Origin: Tridacna crocea
Lineage: Eukaryota; Mollusca; Bivalvia; Cardiida; Cardiidae
Length of the DNA stretch: 64,000 nt
Assembly: GCA_943736015.1 (NCBI GenBank)
Contig: OX031065.1
Coordinates: 26,860,427-26,924,426 of the forward strand
Reading direction: 5' to 3'
The notes below the pieces were generated by a model. It made no database searches. It had not been told where the DNA came from and saw only the letters and a program-made list of their open reading frames with translations. The position numbers and the translations under genes were made by a program. Shown here one piece after another: positions 43,341 to 53,426 of this stretch (position 1 is the first letter of the stretch; each line of letters begins with the position of its first letter).

Positions 43341-43439
43341 AGATGTGTTACCTGTCACCAGCAAAATAAAAATTTTCGACGATTATACAAGAATATTTTG
43401 CTGAATGTACAGGCATTGGGCTTGGCTTATATGACCCAA

Positions 43440-43560
43440 AGTATCGATTAAGCATCAGAGGATGTAGAGTAAGATCAGACTGCACATATGTGCAGTCTGA
43501 TCTTGCTCTACATTCTCCCTGAAAGTCATCAATGGTCGCAAACAGCAGGATAAGAGTTAA
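43440..43560. mobile_element. Foldback family 2 copy
   Basis: AAGATCAGACTGCACA and TGTGCAGTCTGATCTT are perfectly inverted about a TATG centre; GATGTAGAGT and GCTCTACATT extend it. Confidence 0.85.
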
Positions 43561-43679
43561 AAATGATGAGATTCATATGTGGATAGGCTGAAAACACTAT
43601 GGAAAATGCAAGTCATCAGCATGAAATGTTTCTTTTTCACACCAAGATTAAGTAAGCCAAAATATAGAAAAAAAATAGC

Positions 43680-43759
43680 CCTTTGGCCTTTATCCCACAA
43701 TCCAAACTTTTAAACAATCCTGAGAAAAAGGGCTTTTTTGCAGTTTGGTAAAGAGTTAA
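43680..43759 (+). mobile_element. H229 internally deleted to about 80 bp
   Basis: CACAATCCAAACTTTTAAAC, CCTGAGAAAAAGGGC and then GCAGTTTGGTAAAGAGTTAA: the hairpin and most of the right part are gone. Confidence 0.75.
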
Positions 43760-43939
43760 AGGGGAGGCAACGAAAAAAAAAAATGTATTCATTCCAGAAT
43801 GGTGACATTATCAACAAACTAATCAAAATTTGGCATGACATTCTAATGTATAATTGCAGCAGACCCCCACTTACATAGTGTCAACATCTGCAGCCATGAT
43901 GCATTTTAGTTGCCAACAAATTACTATTTAAACTTAGTC

Positions 43940-44110
43940 CATGATGGCTCAAGTGTTAAGGTGTTGATTTGTTGTGTAGAAGTTCTTGGTTTATTCTTTC
44001 ATGGCTGCTGTGTTACTTCTGGAGATGAATATGCTGCACATTTACAACATTGACTTAAGCCAGTCGGACCTGAATTAAGCATGCACTAATACAGGTGCTT
44101 AATAAACAAT
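43940..44110 (+). repeat. 129-bp identical repeat, copy 2, with a tRNA-like lead
   Basis: The exact repeat is 43982-44110. Just before it GATGGCTCAAGTGTTAAGG looks like an A box and AGAAGTTCTTGG could be a decayed B box, so this may be a SINE of which copy 1 lacks the head. Confidence 0.8.
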
Positions 44111-44153
44111 AATTCAAGATACGTTGTTTAGGAATCCAACATACATATGCTTA

Positions 44154-44346
44154 TTAACTCTTTACCAAACAATCCATGGTTTTTATGACTCTGGGATAGA
44201 AACATTTTGAAAACATTGTGTGAAAAAGAGAAATTGCTGGTAACCAGCATATTCTTCTTTTCCTACATTGTTTTCTACCCTGCTGGAAACAAATGTCCAT
44301 TTCTGATTTTATGTTTTTTTAATTTGTCATCTGCATTGTGCTTTAA
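44154..44346 (+). mobile_element. H229 subfamily B, right end cut by next copy
   Basis: AAACAATCCATGGTTTTTATG, CTACCCTGCTGGAAAC, then GTGCTTTAA where the minus copy begins. Confidence 0.88.
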
Positions 44347-44573
44347 AACTCTTTACCAAACGACAAATCTATAGAGTGGTCCAAAATGAAAGCATTTGCA
44401 GACTACAAAATAAATGTGACTGAAAAATTGAAATGTGATTTAGGAGATATAGAAAATATTGTGGGAAAAGGAGAAAATGCTGGTTACCCACATTTTCTCC
44501 TTTTTCCACAACATTTTCAAAAGGCTTCTACCTCAGGGTCATCAAAAGTTGTGATTGTGTGGTAAAGGGTTAA
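44343..44573 (-). mobile_element. H229 subfamily A, full length
   Basis: CTCTTTACCAAACGACAAATC start; one mismatch pair at the centre (GGTTACCCAC). Confidence 0.9.
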
Positions 44574-44692
44574 TCTTTGATTTGAGTAGATAAAAAAAAT
44601 CACATTTTAGGATTGTACAAGAAACATTTCTCTCAGTATTTAGGGTTTAATAAACAGTGACTTGGGGAATTGTAATTGAGATGTATTTAGAT

Positions 44693-44921
44693 TTAACCCC
44701 TTACTCCATAGATACTCATTTCTACGCATTGCTTGTAGGAGCCTTTGGAAAACATTGTGGCAAAAGGTGAAATTGCTCGTGGTGAGCAATTTCACCGTTT
44801 GCCACTATGTTTTCTATGCTATCAAAAGGTGTCATATGCACATACGAAATGGCTTCATCCTTGCTGTTATTTAGGGTCAATTAGAGATACCATAGAAATG
44901 CTTTATGAGGTAAAGGGTTAA
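44693..44921 (+). mobile_element. H229 subfamily C, full length (229 bp)
   Basis: Centre CTCGTGGTGAGC, different from the other C copies, so the loop has changed while the stem is kept. Confidence 0.93.
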
Positions 44922-45408
44922 GAAAGCATGAATAGGTTCATTGGTAGCTGTATTTTTTTACCCAACATACAAAGATGATAATCTTTAGGAAAGACAGAAT
45001 CTGGGGTAATGGATTTACAGAATTATCAGCGCCCTAGCAGATCCAGTTTCCTAATTCTAATTAATTTCTTGAAGCTGCCATCACATATAAACAGTTCTGG
45101 TTTATGATTCAGGGAATGATGGGGCAAGCGATATCTCTCCAACAACTTTTTCCCATCTACATTAAGAGATATGTGTTAACTAGCGTGACCTTCGATAAAA
45201 AATATATTCTCCAAGATAATTGATGATTATCTTGGGGCTCTGTACAGGGAGAACACTGGGAAACTCATCTTGAATTTCAAGTTTTATAGATGTCTTTATA
45301 CATTTTCTAAACAATAAGATAACTGACTTGGCCTTATAAAAAGCAATTTGCAGATTACAAGTTCAAATTCATATGGCCCAACTATTTACCATATTTAATT
45401 TTTTTTTG
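44922..45408. other. Unassigned intron
   Basis: TTCTAATTAATTTCTTGAAGC near 45055 and GATAATTGATGATTATC (45216-45232), a short palindrome; otherwise nothing. Confidence 0.5.
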
Positions 45409-45625
45409 TTAGCTCTAATGATTTTAGGTTTGTCCAAATCAAAAGCACTTGCAGATGACAAAATAAAAGTGACTGAAAATTTGAAATTTGTTTTGTGAAA
45501 GATAGAAAACATTGTGGGAAAAGGGGAGAATGCTGGTTACCAGCATTTTCTCCTTTTCCTACAACGTTTTTAAAGACTTTCACTCAGGGTCGTCAAAAGT
45601 AGGGGGTTGTGTGGTAATGGATTAA
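45409..45625 (-). mobile_element. H229 subfamily A, left tip lost
   Basis: A T-run precedes AGCTCTAATGATTTTAGG; hairpin and right end good. Confidence 0.88.
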
Positions 45626-45639
45626 TCAAAAGTTTTATA

Positions 45640-45742
45640 GCCCCTTAGATTAAAGCCTTTTAAAAACATTGTGTTAAAAGCGGAAAATGCTGGTAACCAG
45701 CAATTTCTGCTTCTCGCACAAAGTTTCTACCATCCAGGGATC
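45640..45742 (+). mobile_element. H229 core fragment
   Basis: AAAGCCTTTTAAAAACATTGTG, GGTAACC centre, GTTTCTACCATCC. Confidence 0.65.
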
Positions 45743-46255
45743 TTTTTCAGTATAAAAACTTTCCTTTCATCACATTTTGCATACATGTTGTCACAGACAT
45801 TAGAATTACAAAAGAAAAGAGAGAGAGCAACACAATTTTTTGCTACAATATTTTTACATGTCATGAAAATCTTCCAATTAGCTGTCTAGAGATATACAGC
45901 TGTAAGCGCTAAGAATCTGCATGTTTATATGTATGCATTATGTTATATTATGTTATGTAAGTGCTCTTTCACCATTTGAAGCAATGGAATGCAACCAATG
46001 GGTTTTGAAGAAAAATAATTATTGTGCAAAATACTGGGTTTAAAAAAATGGGGGGATGGGGAAGGGAGACACCAGCAAGGAATGGATCTGTGTGCAGCAA
46101 CATAATAGAAATAATGTTGAAAAGTCTGTTCACCATGTTAAATGGCACAGAAACAAATAAATGCAGCCATTGAAAAGAATCAAATATTGCAAATTGGTTG
46201 TTATAGCAGAGGATCTACAAAATATCTGCCATAAGTTTCATGATCAGACAATGCT
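45743..46255. other. Unassigned intron
   Basis: Nothing recognised. Confidence 0.5.
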
Positions 46256-46447
46256 TTAACCCATTACCTGTCACACAGTCCCTACTCTCAACGACGCTGA
46301 GAAAGAAGCCTTTAGAAAAAACATTGTACACAATGTTTTCTACCCTTCACAAAACACATTTCAAATTTTCAGTCACTTTTATTTTGTTGTCTGCAAATGC
46401 TTTAGATTTGGACAAACTTAAAATTTTGTCATGTGGTAATGAGTTAA
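46256..46447 (+). mobile_element. H229 subfamily A with the hairpin cleanly removed
   Basis: AAAACATTGTA is joined directly to CACAATGTTTTCTACCC; only the outer 8 bases of each arm survive. Both flanks and TTAA ends are intact. Confidence 0.92.
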
Positions 46448-46837
46448 ACAGTCTCATCCTAGTCTATTCTGTTCATATAAGCACTGGTATTGGCCAAAAG
46501 CATTCAAAGAGTTATTATTGTTGCTATGACTTTCATTGGATTAATTAGTCGTTGGGTGTGCCCCCACGGAGAGCCTCATAGAAAGTAATTCCATCCGACT
46601 GGTTGTATGTTTTTGTGAAAAATACTGGCGAAAATAAAGCAACCAAAAAAAACAGAAGAATTTTGATTGCTATACCATCAAGTCTTTGTTAATTACAGTG
46701 ATTAATCAAAATTTCTCTCCTCTATCTGTCAAACGGAAATACTCAGGGTTTAAACTACCATGAACTGGTTTCCCTGTTCATGTTGGGTAGAGAGAAAAAG
46801 ACATGGGTACCAGCTGTAAGCTCATACTACATGTTTG
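46448..46837. other. Unassigned intron
   Basis: Nothing recognised. Confidence 0.5.
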
Positions 46838-46895
46838 GTTGTTGATCAAGATTAGACTGCAGAGTATAAAGGCTAATCTTGAATCTTTGATGTCT
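46838..46895. mobile_element. Foldback family 2 core
   Basis: TGATCAAGATTAGACTGC and GGCTAATCTTGAATC. Confidence 0.62.
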
Positions 46896-46916
46896 TATTT
46901 GTTGTTGAGGGAATTT

Positions 46917-47030
46917 TTTATGGCTCTGTGGTAAGGTGTGGGAATTGTTACCTGGATGCCCTTAGCTCAATCCTAGCTTGAAACACTCAAGAATGTCCTT
47001 TGACAAGTAACTTCAGAGATAAAGTTAAAT
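46917..47030 (+). mobile_element. SINE head, family 1-like, decayed
   Basis: TGGCTCTGTGGTAAGG and TTAGCTCAATCCTAGC sit at A/B-box spacing; the body is short. Confidence 0.5.
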
Positions 47031-47097
47031 ACAGGTGAGAGCTAGGACATATAATTGATGAATTAGCGAGCTTTCAACATGATTACTTTAACTCTTT

Positions 47098-47312
47098 ACC
47101 AAACAATCCCTGGTTTTTTATGGCCCTTAGATGACATTTTGAAAACATTGTGGGAAAAAGAGAAAATGCTGGTAACCATCATTTTCACTTTTTCCCACAA
47201 TGTTTTCTACCCTGTTGGAAACAAATTTTAATTTTTGAGTTACGTATATTTTGTCATCTGCAAGTGTTTTCAATTTGAACCAGTGTAAAAGTTTGTTTGA
47301 TAAAGGGTTGAT
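47098..47312 (+). mobile_element. H229 subfamily B
   Basis: AAACAATCCCTGGTTTTTTATG left, CTACCCTGTTGGAAAC right; closing end TTGA. Confidence 0.9.
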
Positions 47313-47451
47313 AATGAAAGCGGGAGAAAACACTGCTTATTTGATCAATCAACCAATAAGGTATGATTCCTGCAAAGAATTAGCCTTTTGTCTCAGCCAT
47401 ATTTTGCTAAGATTGCAAATAGCTGAAGACTTTGTTTGTTCAATGCGGCCA

Positions 47452-47502
47452 ATAAATGATGATTATGATGATGGTGATGACCAACATGGTCATCATTTGT
47501 AA
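47452..47502. repeat. GATGAT-type simple repeat
   Basis: AATGATGATTATGATGATGG and related triplets. Confidence 0.65.
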
Positions 47503-47599
47503 TTAATATTAACATTGTAAAACAGACTGGAACTGTTCTATGAAACTCCTAGATCAAAACAAAGTGCATCTTAAAAGCTGTTTGACATCTTGCCGACAA

Positions 47600-47735
47600 T
47601 AATTCGAGATTTTGTATTACTGTTATAAAGATTGTTGGTGGAAAAAGGAGGAAAATTCTAGTATCAAGCTTTTTTCAGCTTTTTCAAAATGTTCTCCTCT
47701 ATTTTTGAAAATAAATCTCTTCATTTTAGCTTTGT
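47600..47735 (+). mobile_element. H229, old
   Basis: GATTGTTGGTGGAAAAAGGAGG and CAAAATGTTCTCCTCTATTTTTG. Confidence 0.45.
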
Positions 47736-47959
47736 CTGCAGTTTCTGTCTCCTTACCATATAGACCTGTTGTCGAAAGAGGCTTTTGTAGTATAGTGTAG
47801 ACTGCACTGTAGTATGATTCCTCATTAATTATTTTACTGTCCAATATTTGATTTTTCAATTACATCAGAATTATGACTGAACTGTTTCTTCATCCTAGAA
47901 TGGAACTATATTTGTAGAAAAATGAGATCATGTGATTTACTTACTATGTTCTGAAAGAG

Positions 47960-48118
47960 TTAGCTCTTTGCCATACGAAAAACTAATAGACTTGTCCAAA
48001 TCCAAAGCATTTAAAAGTAAAATACAATGTGGCACAAATGCTGGTATTCATCTATGAAAGAATGGAAAACAATTTGGGAAAAGGAGAAAATGCTGGTTAA
48101 CAGCATTTTCTCCTTTTT
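47960..48118 (-). mobile_element. H229 host copy, left piece, interrupted
   Basis: TAGCTCTTTGCCATACG to the right hairpin arm ATTTTCTCCTTTTT, where a 1.2-kb element breaks it. Confidence 0.88.
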
Positions 48119-49347
48119 ATACGCCCGTCGAAGACAGGACGTATTATGGGATCACCCGTGGCGGGCGGGCGTCGTCCAGTTCTTTGTCCGGAGCATATCT
48201 CCTAAACTATACTAGCTAGGGTTATGAAATTTCATGGGTGGATACATCTCATCGAGGATGAGTGCAGTGCACAAGAATCATAACTCTTGCTCGCTTAATT
48301 TTTCAGTTATTGCCCTTTGTTGTTTTTCATACTTGAATTTTGTCCGGAGCATATCTCCAAAACTATAGTAGCTAGGGTTATGAAATTTCATGGGTATATA
48401 GATCTCATCAAGGGGGAGTGCAGTGCACAAGAATCATAACTCTTGCTTGCTTAATTTTTGAGTTATTGCCCTTTGTTGTTTTTCATACTTGAATTTTGTC
48501 CGGAGCATATCTCCAAAAATATACTAGCTAGGGTTATGAAATTTCATGGGTGGATAGATCTCATTGACGGGGAGTGCAGTGCACAAGAATCATAACTCTT
48601 GCTTGCTTAATTTTTGAGTTATTGTCCTTTCTTTTTTTTCATACTTAAATTTTGTCCGGAGCATATCTTCAAAACTATAGTGGCTAGGGTTATGAAATTT
48701 CATGGGTGGATAGATCTCACCGAGGGGGAGTGCAGTGCACAAGAATCATAACTCTTGCTTGCTTAATTTTTGAGTTATTGCCCTTTGTTGTTTTTCATAC
48801 TTGAATTTTGTCCGGAGCATATCTCCAAAACTATACTAGCTAGGGTTATGAAATTTTATGGGTGGATAGATCTCATCGAGGGAGAGTGCAGTGCATAGGA
48901 ATCATAACTCTTGCTTGCTTATTTTTAAGTTATTGCCCATTGTTGTTTTTCATACTTGAATTATGTCCGGAACATATCTCCAAAACTATAGTAGCTAGGG
49001 TTATGAAATTTCATGGCTGGATAGATCTTACCGTGGGGGTGTGCAGTGCACAAGAATCATAACTCTTGCTTGCTTAATTTTTGAGTTATTGCCCTTTGTC
49101 GTTTTTCATACTTGATTTTTGTATGGAGCATATCTCCAAAACTATACTAGCTAGGGTTATGAAATTTCATGGGTGGATAGATCTCATCCATGGGGATTGC
49201 AGTGCACAGGAATCACAACTCTTGCTTGCTTTATTTTTGAGTTATTGCCCTTTGTTGTTTTTCATACTTGAATTTTGTCCGGTGCATGCCCCAGCTTTAC
49301 AACTTGGGGTAAGACGGGCGTATCTTGCGACAATTTGCCGCTCTTGT
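48119..49347. mobile_element. Tandem-repeat-bearing element with inverted ends
   Basis: ATACGCCCGTC (48119-48129) is matched inverted by GACGGGCGTAT (49313-49323). Between them GTCCGGAGCATATCTCC recurs at 48186, 48342, 48498, 48654, 48810, 48965, 49121 and 49276, a 155-156-bp tandem repeat of seven units. A CCCCA/TGGGG stem lies just inside the right end, and a further 24 bases ending CTCTTGTT come before the host sequence resumes. No transposase. Sequences of this look are widespread in bivalves to my knowledge; class not determined. Confidence 0.8.
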
Positions 49348-49409
49348 TCAAAATTGTTTTCAAAAAAGCCTTATCTGTCAATGTCAGTAATGGTGTGGCA
49401 AGGTATTGA
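49348..49409 (-). mobile_element. H229 host copy, right piece
   Basis: AATTGTTTTCAAAAAAGCC to GGTGTGGCAAGGTATTGAG completes the copy begun at 47960. Confidence 0.75.
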
Positions 49410-49794
49410 GGATAAGTAAAATAATGGAAAAAAAACAGAATTTAAAAAAAAATGTAAATGAAGAATGAAAATAATGAATTTCTGTAAATAATATAGGTTG
49501 TGAAACCTTAGTAACCAAAATCCTTGAACATAATAGCCAAAAAAACCTTAATTACAAAACTTGACAGCATTTATTTGGAATTCAATATCAAGGAAGGGCT
49601 GAGTTTTTTGTAATTTTCCTGATGATTTTTGAAATTATATGTGCTTGAGAAAATACTGTGACAGCTTTCAGTTTCATATGCAAAAAAGAAAAAGAGTAAG
49701 TTGTAGGCATGAATGTTTTGTAGAAGTACAGTTGTAGAGACAAATGTGGAAAAAAATGCAATTACTAATCAATTTATCCTCTACCTGACATGCC
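49410..49794. other. Unassigned intron
   Basis: A-rich start, otherwise nothing. Confidence 0.5.
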
Positions 49795-50001
49795 AATTTT
49801 AGGCTCTTCCATTTCAGCAGCAAATAAAGATATGATGTCAAAAATATGGACAAATGATGAAACAAATATCTGACTGAGTGGAAACCATTGTGAGAAAATG
49901 AGAAATTGCTTGTTACGAGCAATTTCTTCTTTTCCAACAATGTTTCCAAAAGCTGTCTGTTGTTGATAAGTCAAAATGAGTATCAATAGAGTAAAGGGCC
50001 A
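49795..50001 (-). mobile_element. H229 subfamily C-like, minus orientation
   Basis: GAGAAATTGCTTGTTACGAGC core; ATGAGTATCAATAGAGTAAAGG is the inverted C left end. Confidence 0.75.
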
Positions 50002-50036
50002 ATACAATTTTTCCATGTTTCACCATACTTTTGTGA

Positions 50037-50240
50037 TAACTAACTCTGACCCTCTCAACAAATAACCCTGAGAGGAGAAAGGTTATTGAAAACATGGTAG
50101 AAAAGGAGGAAATGCTGGGTTACTTGTATTTTTTCCATTCTCCACAATATTACTATAACGATATTACTACCATTTCAAAGGCAGAAATATTTATCAGGAT
50201 ATCACATATCATATCATTTACAGTTAATTTTGTCTCTCTC
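50037..50240 (+). mobile_element. H229, old
   Basis: CCCTGAGAGGAGAAAGG, GAAAACATGGTAGAAAAGGAGG, centre GGGTTACTTG; right end lost. Confidence 0.55.
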
Positions 50241-50249
50241 TAAAACATT

Positions 50250-50478
50250 TTAACCCATTACCACACAACCCCTACTTTTGACGCCCCTGAGAAAGAAGCC
50301 TTTAGAAAACAGCATGGGAAAAGGAGAAAATGCTGGTAATTAGCGTTTTCTCCTTTTCCCACAATGTTTTCTACCCTGCACTAGACAAATTTCAATTTTT
50401 CAGTCACTTTTATTTTGTCGTCTGCAAATCCTTTCGATTTGGACAATCCTAAAATTTTGTTGTTTGGTAATGGGTTAA
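50250..50478 (+). mobile_element. H229 subfamily A, full length (229 bp)
   Basis: GACGCCCCTGAG group; left arm AGCATGGG has a 2-base change not mirrored on the right. Confidence 0.93.
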
Positions 50479-50847
50479 CTTTGTTATGCTGCTCAACTTA
50501 TGCAAAAACCTTGTAAATTTGGAGCGATTTTACATTAAGATTTAATTTGTTTGAAAACATCATTGTGAAACAAGAAATTACACATTTCTATTGAATCCCG
50601 TCTGTTTTCAAAGTGCAAGACAAAAAAAAGTTGAGAATGTGTATAGATCAGGAAGAAAGGCATATCATTTACATTTGAGATTAAAGCCTTCATTTCAGTG
50701 TAGCTAATAGATCTAGATGAGGAAAGTAAAATGATGAATACCAAGAACAAAATAATTATTATGATAATCTTTGCTTGATTTTTTTTGCTGTAGCCTTTCT
50801 TCTGACATACCAGAAAAAAAATGTCGAAAATGGACAATGTTGTTTGG
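50479..50847. other. Unassigned intron
   Basis: Reverse-strand ORF (50535-50837) is hydrophobic low-complexity sequence (IIIIIILFLVFIILL); taken as chance. Confidence 0.5.
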
Positions 50848-51077
50848 TTAATTCATTGCCAAACGACAAAAATTTAGGTTTGTCCAAATCAAAAGCATTT
50901 GCAGAAGACAAAATGAAAGTGACTGAAAATTTGAAATCTGTTTTGTGAAGGGTAGACAACATTGTGGGAAAAGGAGAATGTGCTGGTTACCAGCATTTTC
51001 TCCTTTCCCCACAATGTTTTCTAAATGGCTTCTTTCTTGTGGTCGTCAAAAGTAGGGATCATGTGGTAATGGGTTAA
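50848..51077 (-). mobile_element. H229 subfamily A, full length
   Basis: TTAATTCATTGCCAAACGAC; hairpin with few one-sided changes (GGAGAATGTGC). Confidence 0.92.
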
Positions 51078-51401
51078 GACTTGATTTCATTCAATGGCAC
51101 TTGCATTAAAAGGCCAACTGCTGTAAGAGACCACCTCTCAGTTCCTAAACAATTCATGGTGTTTCTGTATACAGATTTGGCTGTAGATGTACTAAAAGGC
51201 TTATTTCAAAGTAAAGAATGCAAATTGCTTGATGGTAAGATACAGAAGCTTAATTAAACTCAGCATGTTAGATAAAGAAAAAAAATGATACAGGCTTGTC
51301 AATTGTTTCAGAGGATCTCCTTTTGAGACAAGAGGGAGAACACCTGAGGTTCTGTAACAAAATATTCACAAAATACTTGTATTACAGTACCTTTTTACCT
51401 G
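51078..51401. other. Unassigned intron
   Basis: Nothing recognised. Confidence 0.5.
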
Positions 51402-51434
51402 TTAAATCCTTTACAAGACTGTACTTTATCTTAA
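51402..51434. repeat. TTAA-bounded 25-bp sequence, left copy
   Basis: TTAA, then ATCCTTTACAAGACTGTACT, then TTATC and TTAA; repeated on the far side of the H229 that follows. Confidence 0.8.
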
Positions 51435-51660
51435 CTCTTTACCAAACAACAAAATTTTAGAATGTCCAAATTGAAAGCATTTGCATAAACAAAATAAATG
51501 TTACTCAAAAATTGAAATTTGTTTCCACCAGGAAAGAAAATATTGTGGGAAAAGAGAAAATGCTGGTTACCAGCATTTTCTCCTTTTCCCACAATGTTTT
51601 CAAAAGGCTTCTTTGTCAGGGTCATCAAACGTAGGGATTATGTGTGTGGTAATGGGTTAA
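51431..51660 (-). mobile_element. H229 subfamily A, full length
   Basis: Flanked on each side by a 25-bp sequence that is itself bounded by TTAA (see findings). Confidence 0.92.
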
Positions 51661-51689
51661 ATCCTTCACAAGACTGTCCTATATCTTAA
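51657..51689. repeat. TTAA-bounded 25-bp sequence, right copy
   Basis: Differs from the left copy at three positions and separates two minus-oriented H229 copies. Confidence 0.8.
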
Positions 51690-51912
51690 CCTTTTACCAC
51701 ACGGCAAAGTTTTAGACTTACCCAAATTTAAAGTATTTGCAGATGCCAATTCCGAAGTGGCTCATATGGCGTAATTTTGCTTTGACAGGGTAGAAAACTT
51801 TCAGGGAAAAGGAGAAAATGCTGGTAACCAGCATTTTCTCCTTTTCCCACAATGTTTTCAAAATGCTTCTTCCTCTGGTTATTTAAAGTCGTCAATGTGT
51901 AATAAAAGGTAA
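51686..51912 (-). mobile_element. H229 subfamily E
   Basis: GCCAATTCCGAAGTGGCTCATATGG left part; plus-type centre GGTAACC; end decayed. Confidence 0.88.
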
Positions 51913-52115
51913 AAGGCCTACTGGAAAAAGGTACTGAAAACAAATTATTATTATATGGGAAAAAAGAATTGCACATAGCCAGTATTTTCTCCCTTTCCTG
52001 CAATGTTTTACACTCTGTTGAAGACAAATGCTTATCATTGAGCTTTTTCCATTTTTTGTCTGTCAGTGATTCCAATTTGTAAAGATCTAAAAAAAATATG
52101 TCCCTTGAAAGTCTT
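51913..52115 (+). mobile_element. H229, old
   Basis: TATGGGAAAAAAGAATTGC, CCTGCAATGTTTTACACTC and TTTGTCTGTCAGTGATTCC. Confidence 0.6.
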
Positions 52116-52121
52116 TACCAG

Positions 52122-52349
52122 TTAACCCTTTACTACACAATGACGACTTTTAACGACCCTGAGGAAGGGGCCTTTTGAAAATATGTGGGAAAAGGAGAAA
52201 ATGCTGGTAAACAGCATTTTGTTCTTTACTCACAATGTTTTCCTACCCATCAAAGAAAAATTTCACTGTTTGAGCCACACTGAAATTGTCGTCTGCAAAT
52301 GCTTTCAATTTGGATAGGGCTAAAGTTTTGTCGTCTGGTAAAGGGTTAA
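52122..52349 (+). mobile_element. H229 subfamily E, full length
   Basis: Best view of E: ACAATGACGACTTTTAACG left; CATCAAAGAAAAATTTCAC and GGATAGGGCTAAAG right. Confidence 0.92.
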
Positions 52350-52517
52350 AACTTTTTGACCAATCAATTTTGAAAGCATTTGCAAGTTGCTTGAGGCTTA
52401 AATGATGGCACCTGTCTTGCAAAAGGAGTGAAACATGGTAAGAAAAGTAGAAAATGCTTGTAACCAACATTTTCTTCTTTTTCCACAATGTTATGAAAAC
52501 CTCTTCTGGGTCATTAA
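52346..52517 (-). mobile_element. H229 host copy, left piece, entered by the next element
   Basis: CAATTTTGAAAGCATTTGC to CTCTTCTGGGTCATTAA. Its end is found after 52740. Confidence 0.82.
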
Positions 52518-52740
52518 CCCTTTACCACACAAGGACGACTTGACGACCCTGAGAAAAAAAGCCTATAGAAAACATTGAAGGAAAAGGAGAAAATGCTGGT
52601 GATCAGCATTTTCTCCTTTTCCCACAATGGTTTCTACCCTTCACGAAACAAAGTTCAAGTTTTTAGTCACTTTTATTTTGTCATCTTCAAATGCCTTCGA
52701 TTGGGACAAACCTAAAATTTTGTTTTTGGTAATGAGTTAA
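52514..52740 (+). mobile_element. H229 subfamily A, inserted in another H229
   Basis: Both TTAA ends are kept; centre GGTGATC. Confidence 0.92.
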
Positions 52741-52772
52741 TTTGAAACAGGGTTGTTTTGTAAGGGGTTTGT
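52741..52772 (-). mobile_element. H229 host copy, right piece
   Basis: AAACAGGGTTGTTTTGTAAGGGG continues the copy that stopped at 52517. Confidence 0.7.
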
Positions 52773-52812
52773 ATCTTATCCCAAGGCAGTTTTTCATATA
52801 ATGTAGCAGACA

Positions 52813-52890
52813 TCTTGAAAATGATGTTGCCAACAGAGAAATTGCTTGTAACAAGTAATTATCTCCTTTTGCAACAATGGTTTCTTGTTT
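52813..52890. mobile_element. H229 subfamily D/C hairpin fragment
   Basis: GAGAAATTGCTTGTAACAAGTAATTATCTCC. Confidence 0.6.
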
Positions 52891-52993
52891 ATTCATGTAT
52901 AAATGCTAGATTTATTGCAACTTTCCCTTTTTTGAACAAGGATGTTTTTAAAGTCGGTTGCCACAAATTTATTTGGTGGAACAGTTTCTTGAC

Positions 52994-53207
52994 TGAACAC
53001 TTTACCAAACAATCCTAGTTCTAACTTTCCTGAAAAAGCGCTGTTGAAAATATTGAGAGGAAAGTGCATCTAGCATTTTCTCTCTTTACGACATTGTTTT
53101 TTACCCTGTCAAGGAAGGAAATCTTCATTGTAGCTTCATTTGTATTCTTGCTCAAAGTGTTTTCAATTTGGTCCAGTCCAAAATTTTGCCATTTTGAAAA
53201 GGGTTAA
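52994..53207 (+). mobile_element. H229 subfamily B, left arm shortened
   Basis: AAACAATCCTAGTTCTAAC left; GTCCAGTCCAAAATTTTGCC right. First of a chain of three. Confidence 0.82.
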
Positions 53208-53426
53208 CCCTTTACCCTGTGGCAAATTTTTTGGACTTATCCAAATTCGAAGCACTTGCAGACCACTCTTTTATAGAAGGTCAAAAAAGTTTTCTGATAG
53301 GGTAGAAAATTTCATGGGAAAAGGAGACAATGCTGGTTACTAGCATGTTCTCTTTTTCCCTCAATGTTTTCAAAAGGCTTCCTCCTCAGGTTTGTTGAAA
53401 GTCATCATCATGTGGTAAAGGGTTAA
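53204..53426 (-). mobile_element. H229 subfamily E, middle of chain
   Basis: CCCTGTGGCAAATTTTTTGG, ATAGGGTAGAAAATTTCATGGG; end CATCATGTGGTAAAGGG. Confidence 0.9.

Noticed and set aside
48862-49419. ORFs with the repeating peptide VMKFHGWIDL
   Set aside because: They translate the 156-bp tandem repeat, whose length is a multiple of three. No start context, splice context or known domain.
50535-50837. Reverse ORF with a hydrophobic run as a membrane protein
   Set aside because: The run comes from TAATAATTATT-type low-complexity DNA.
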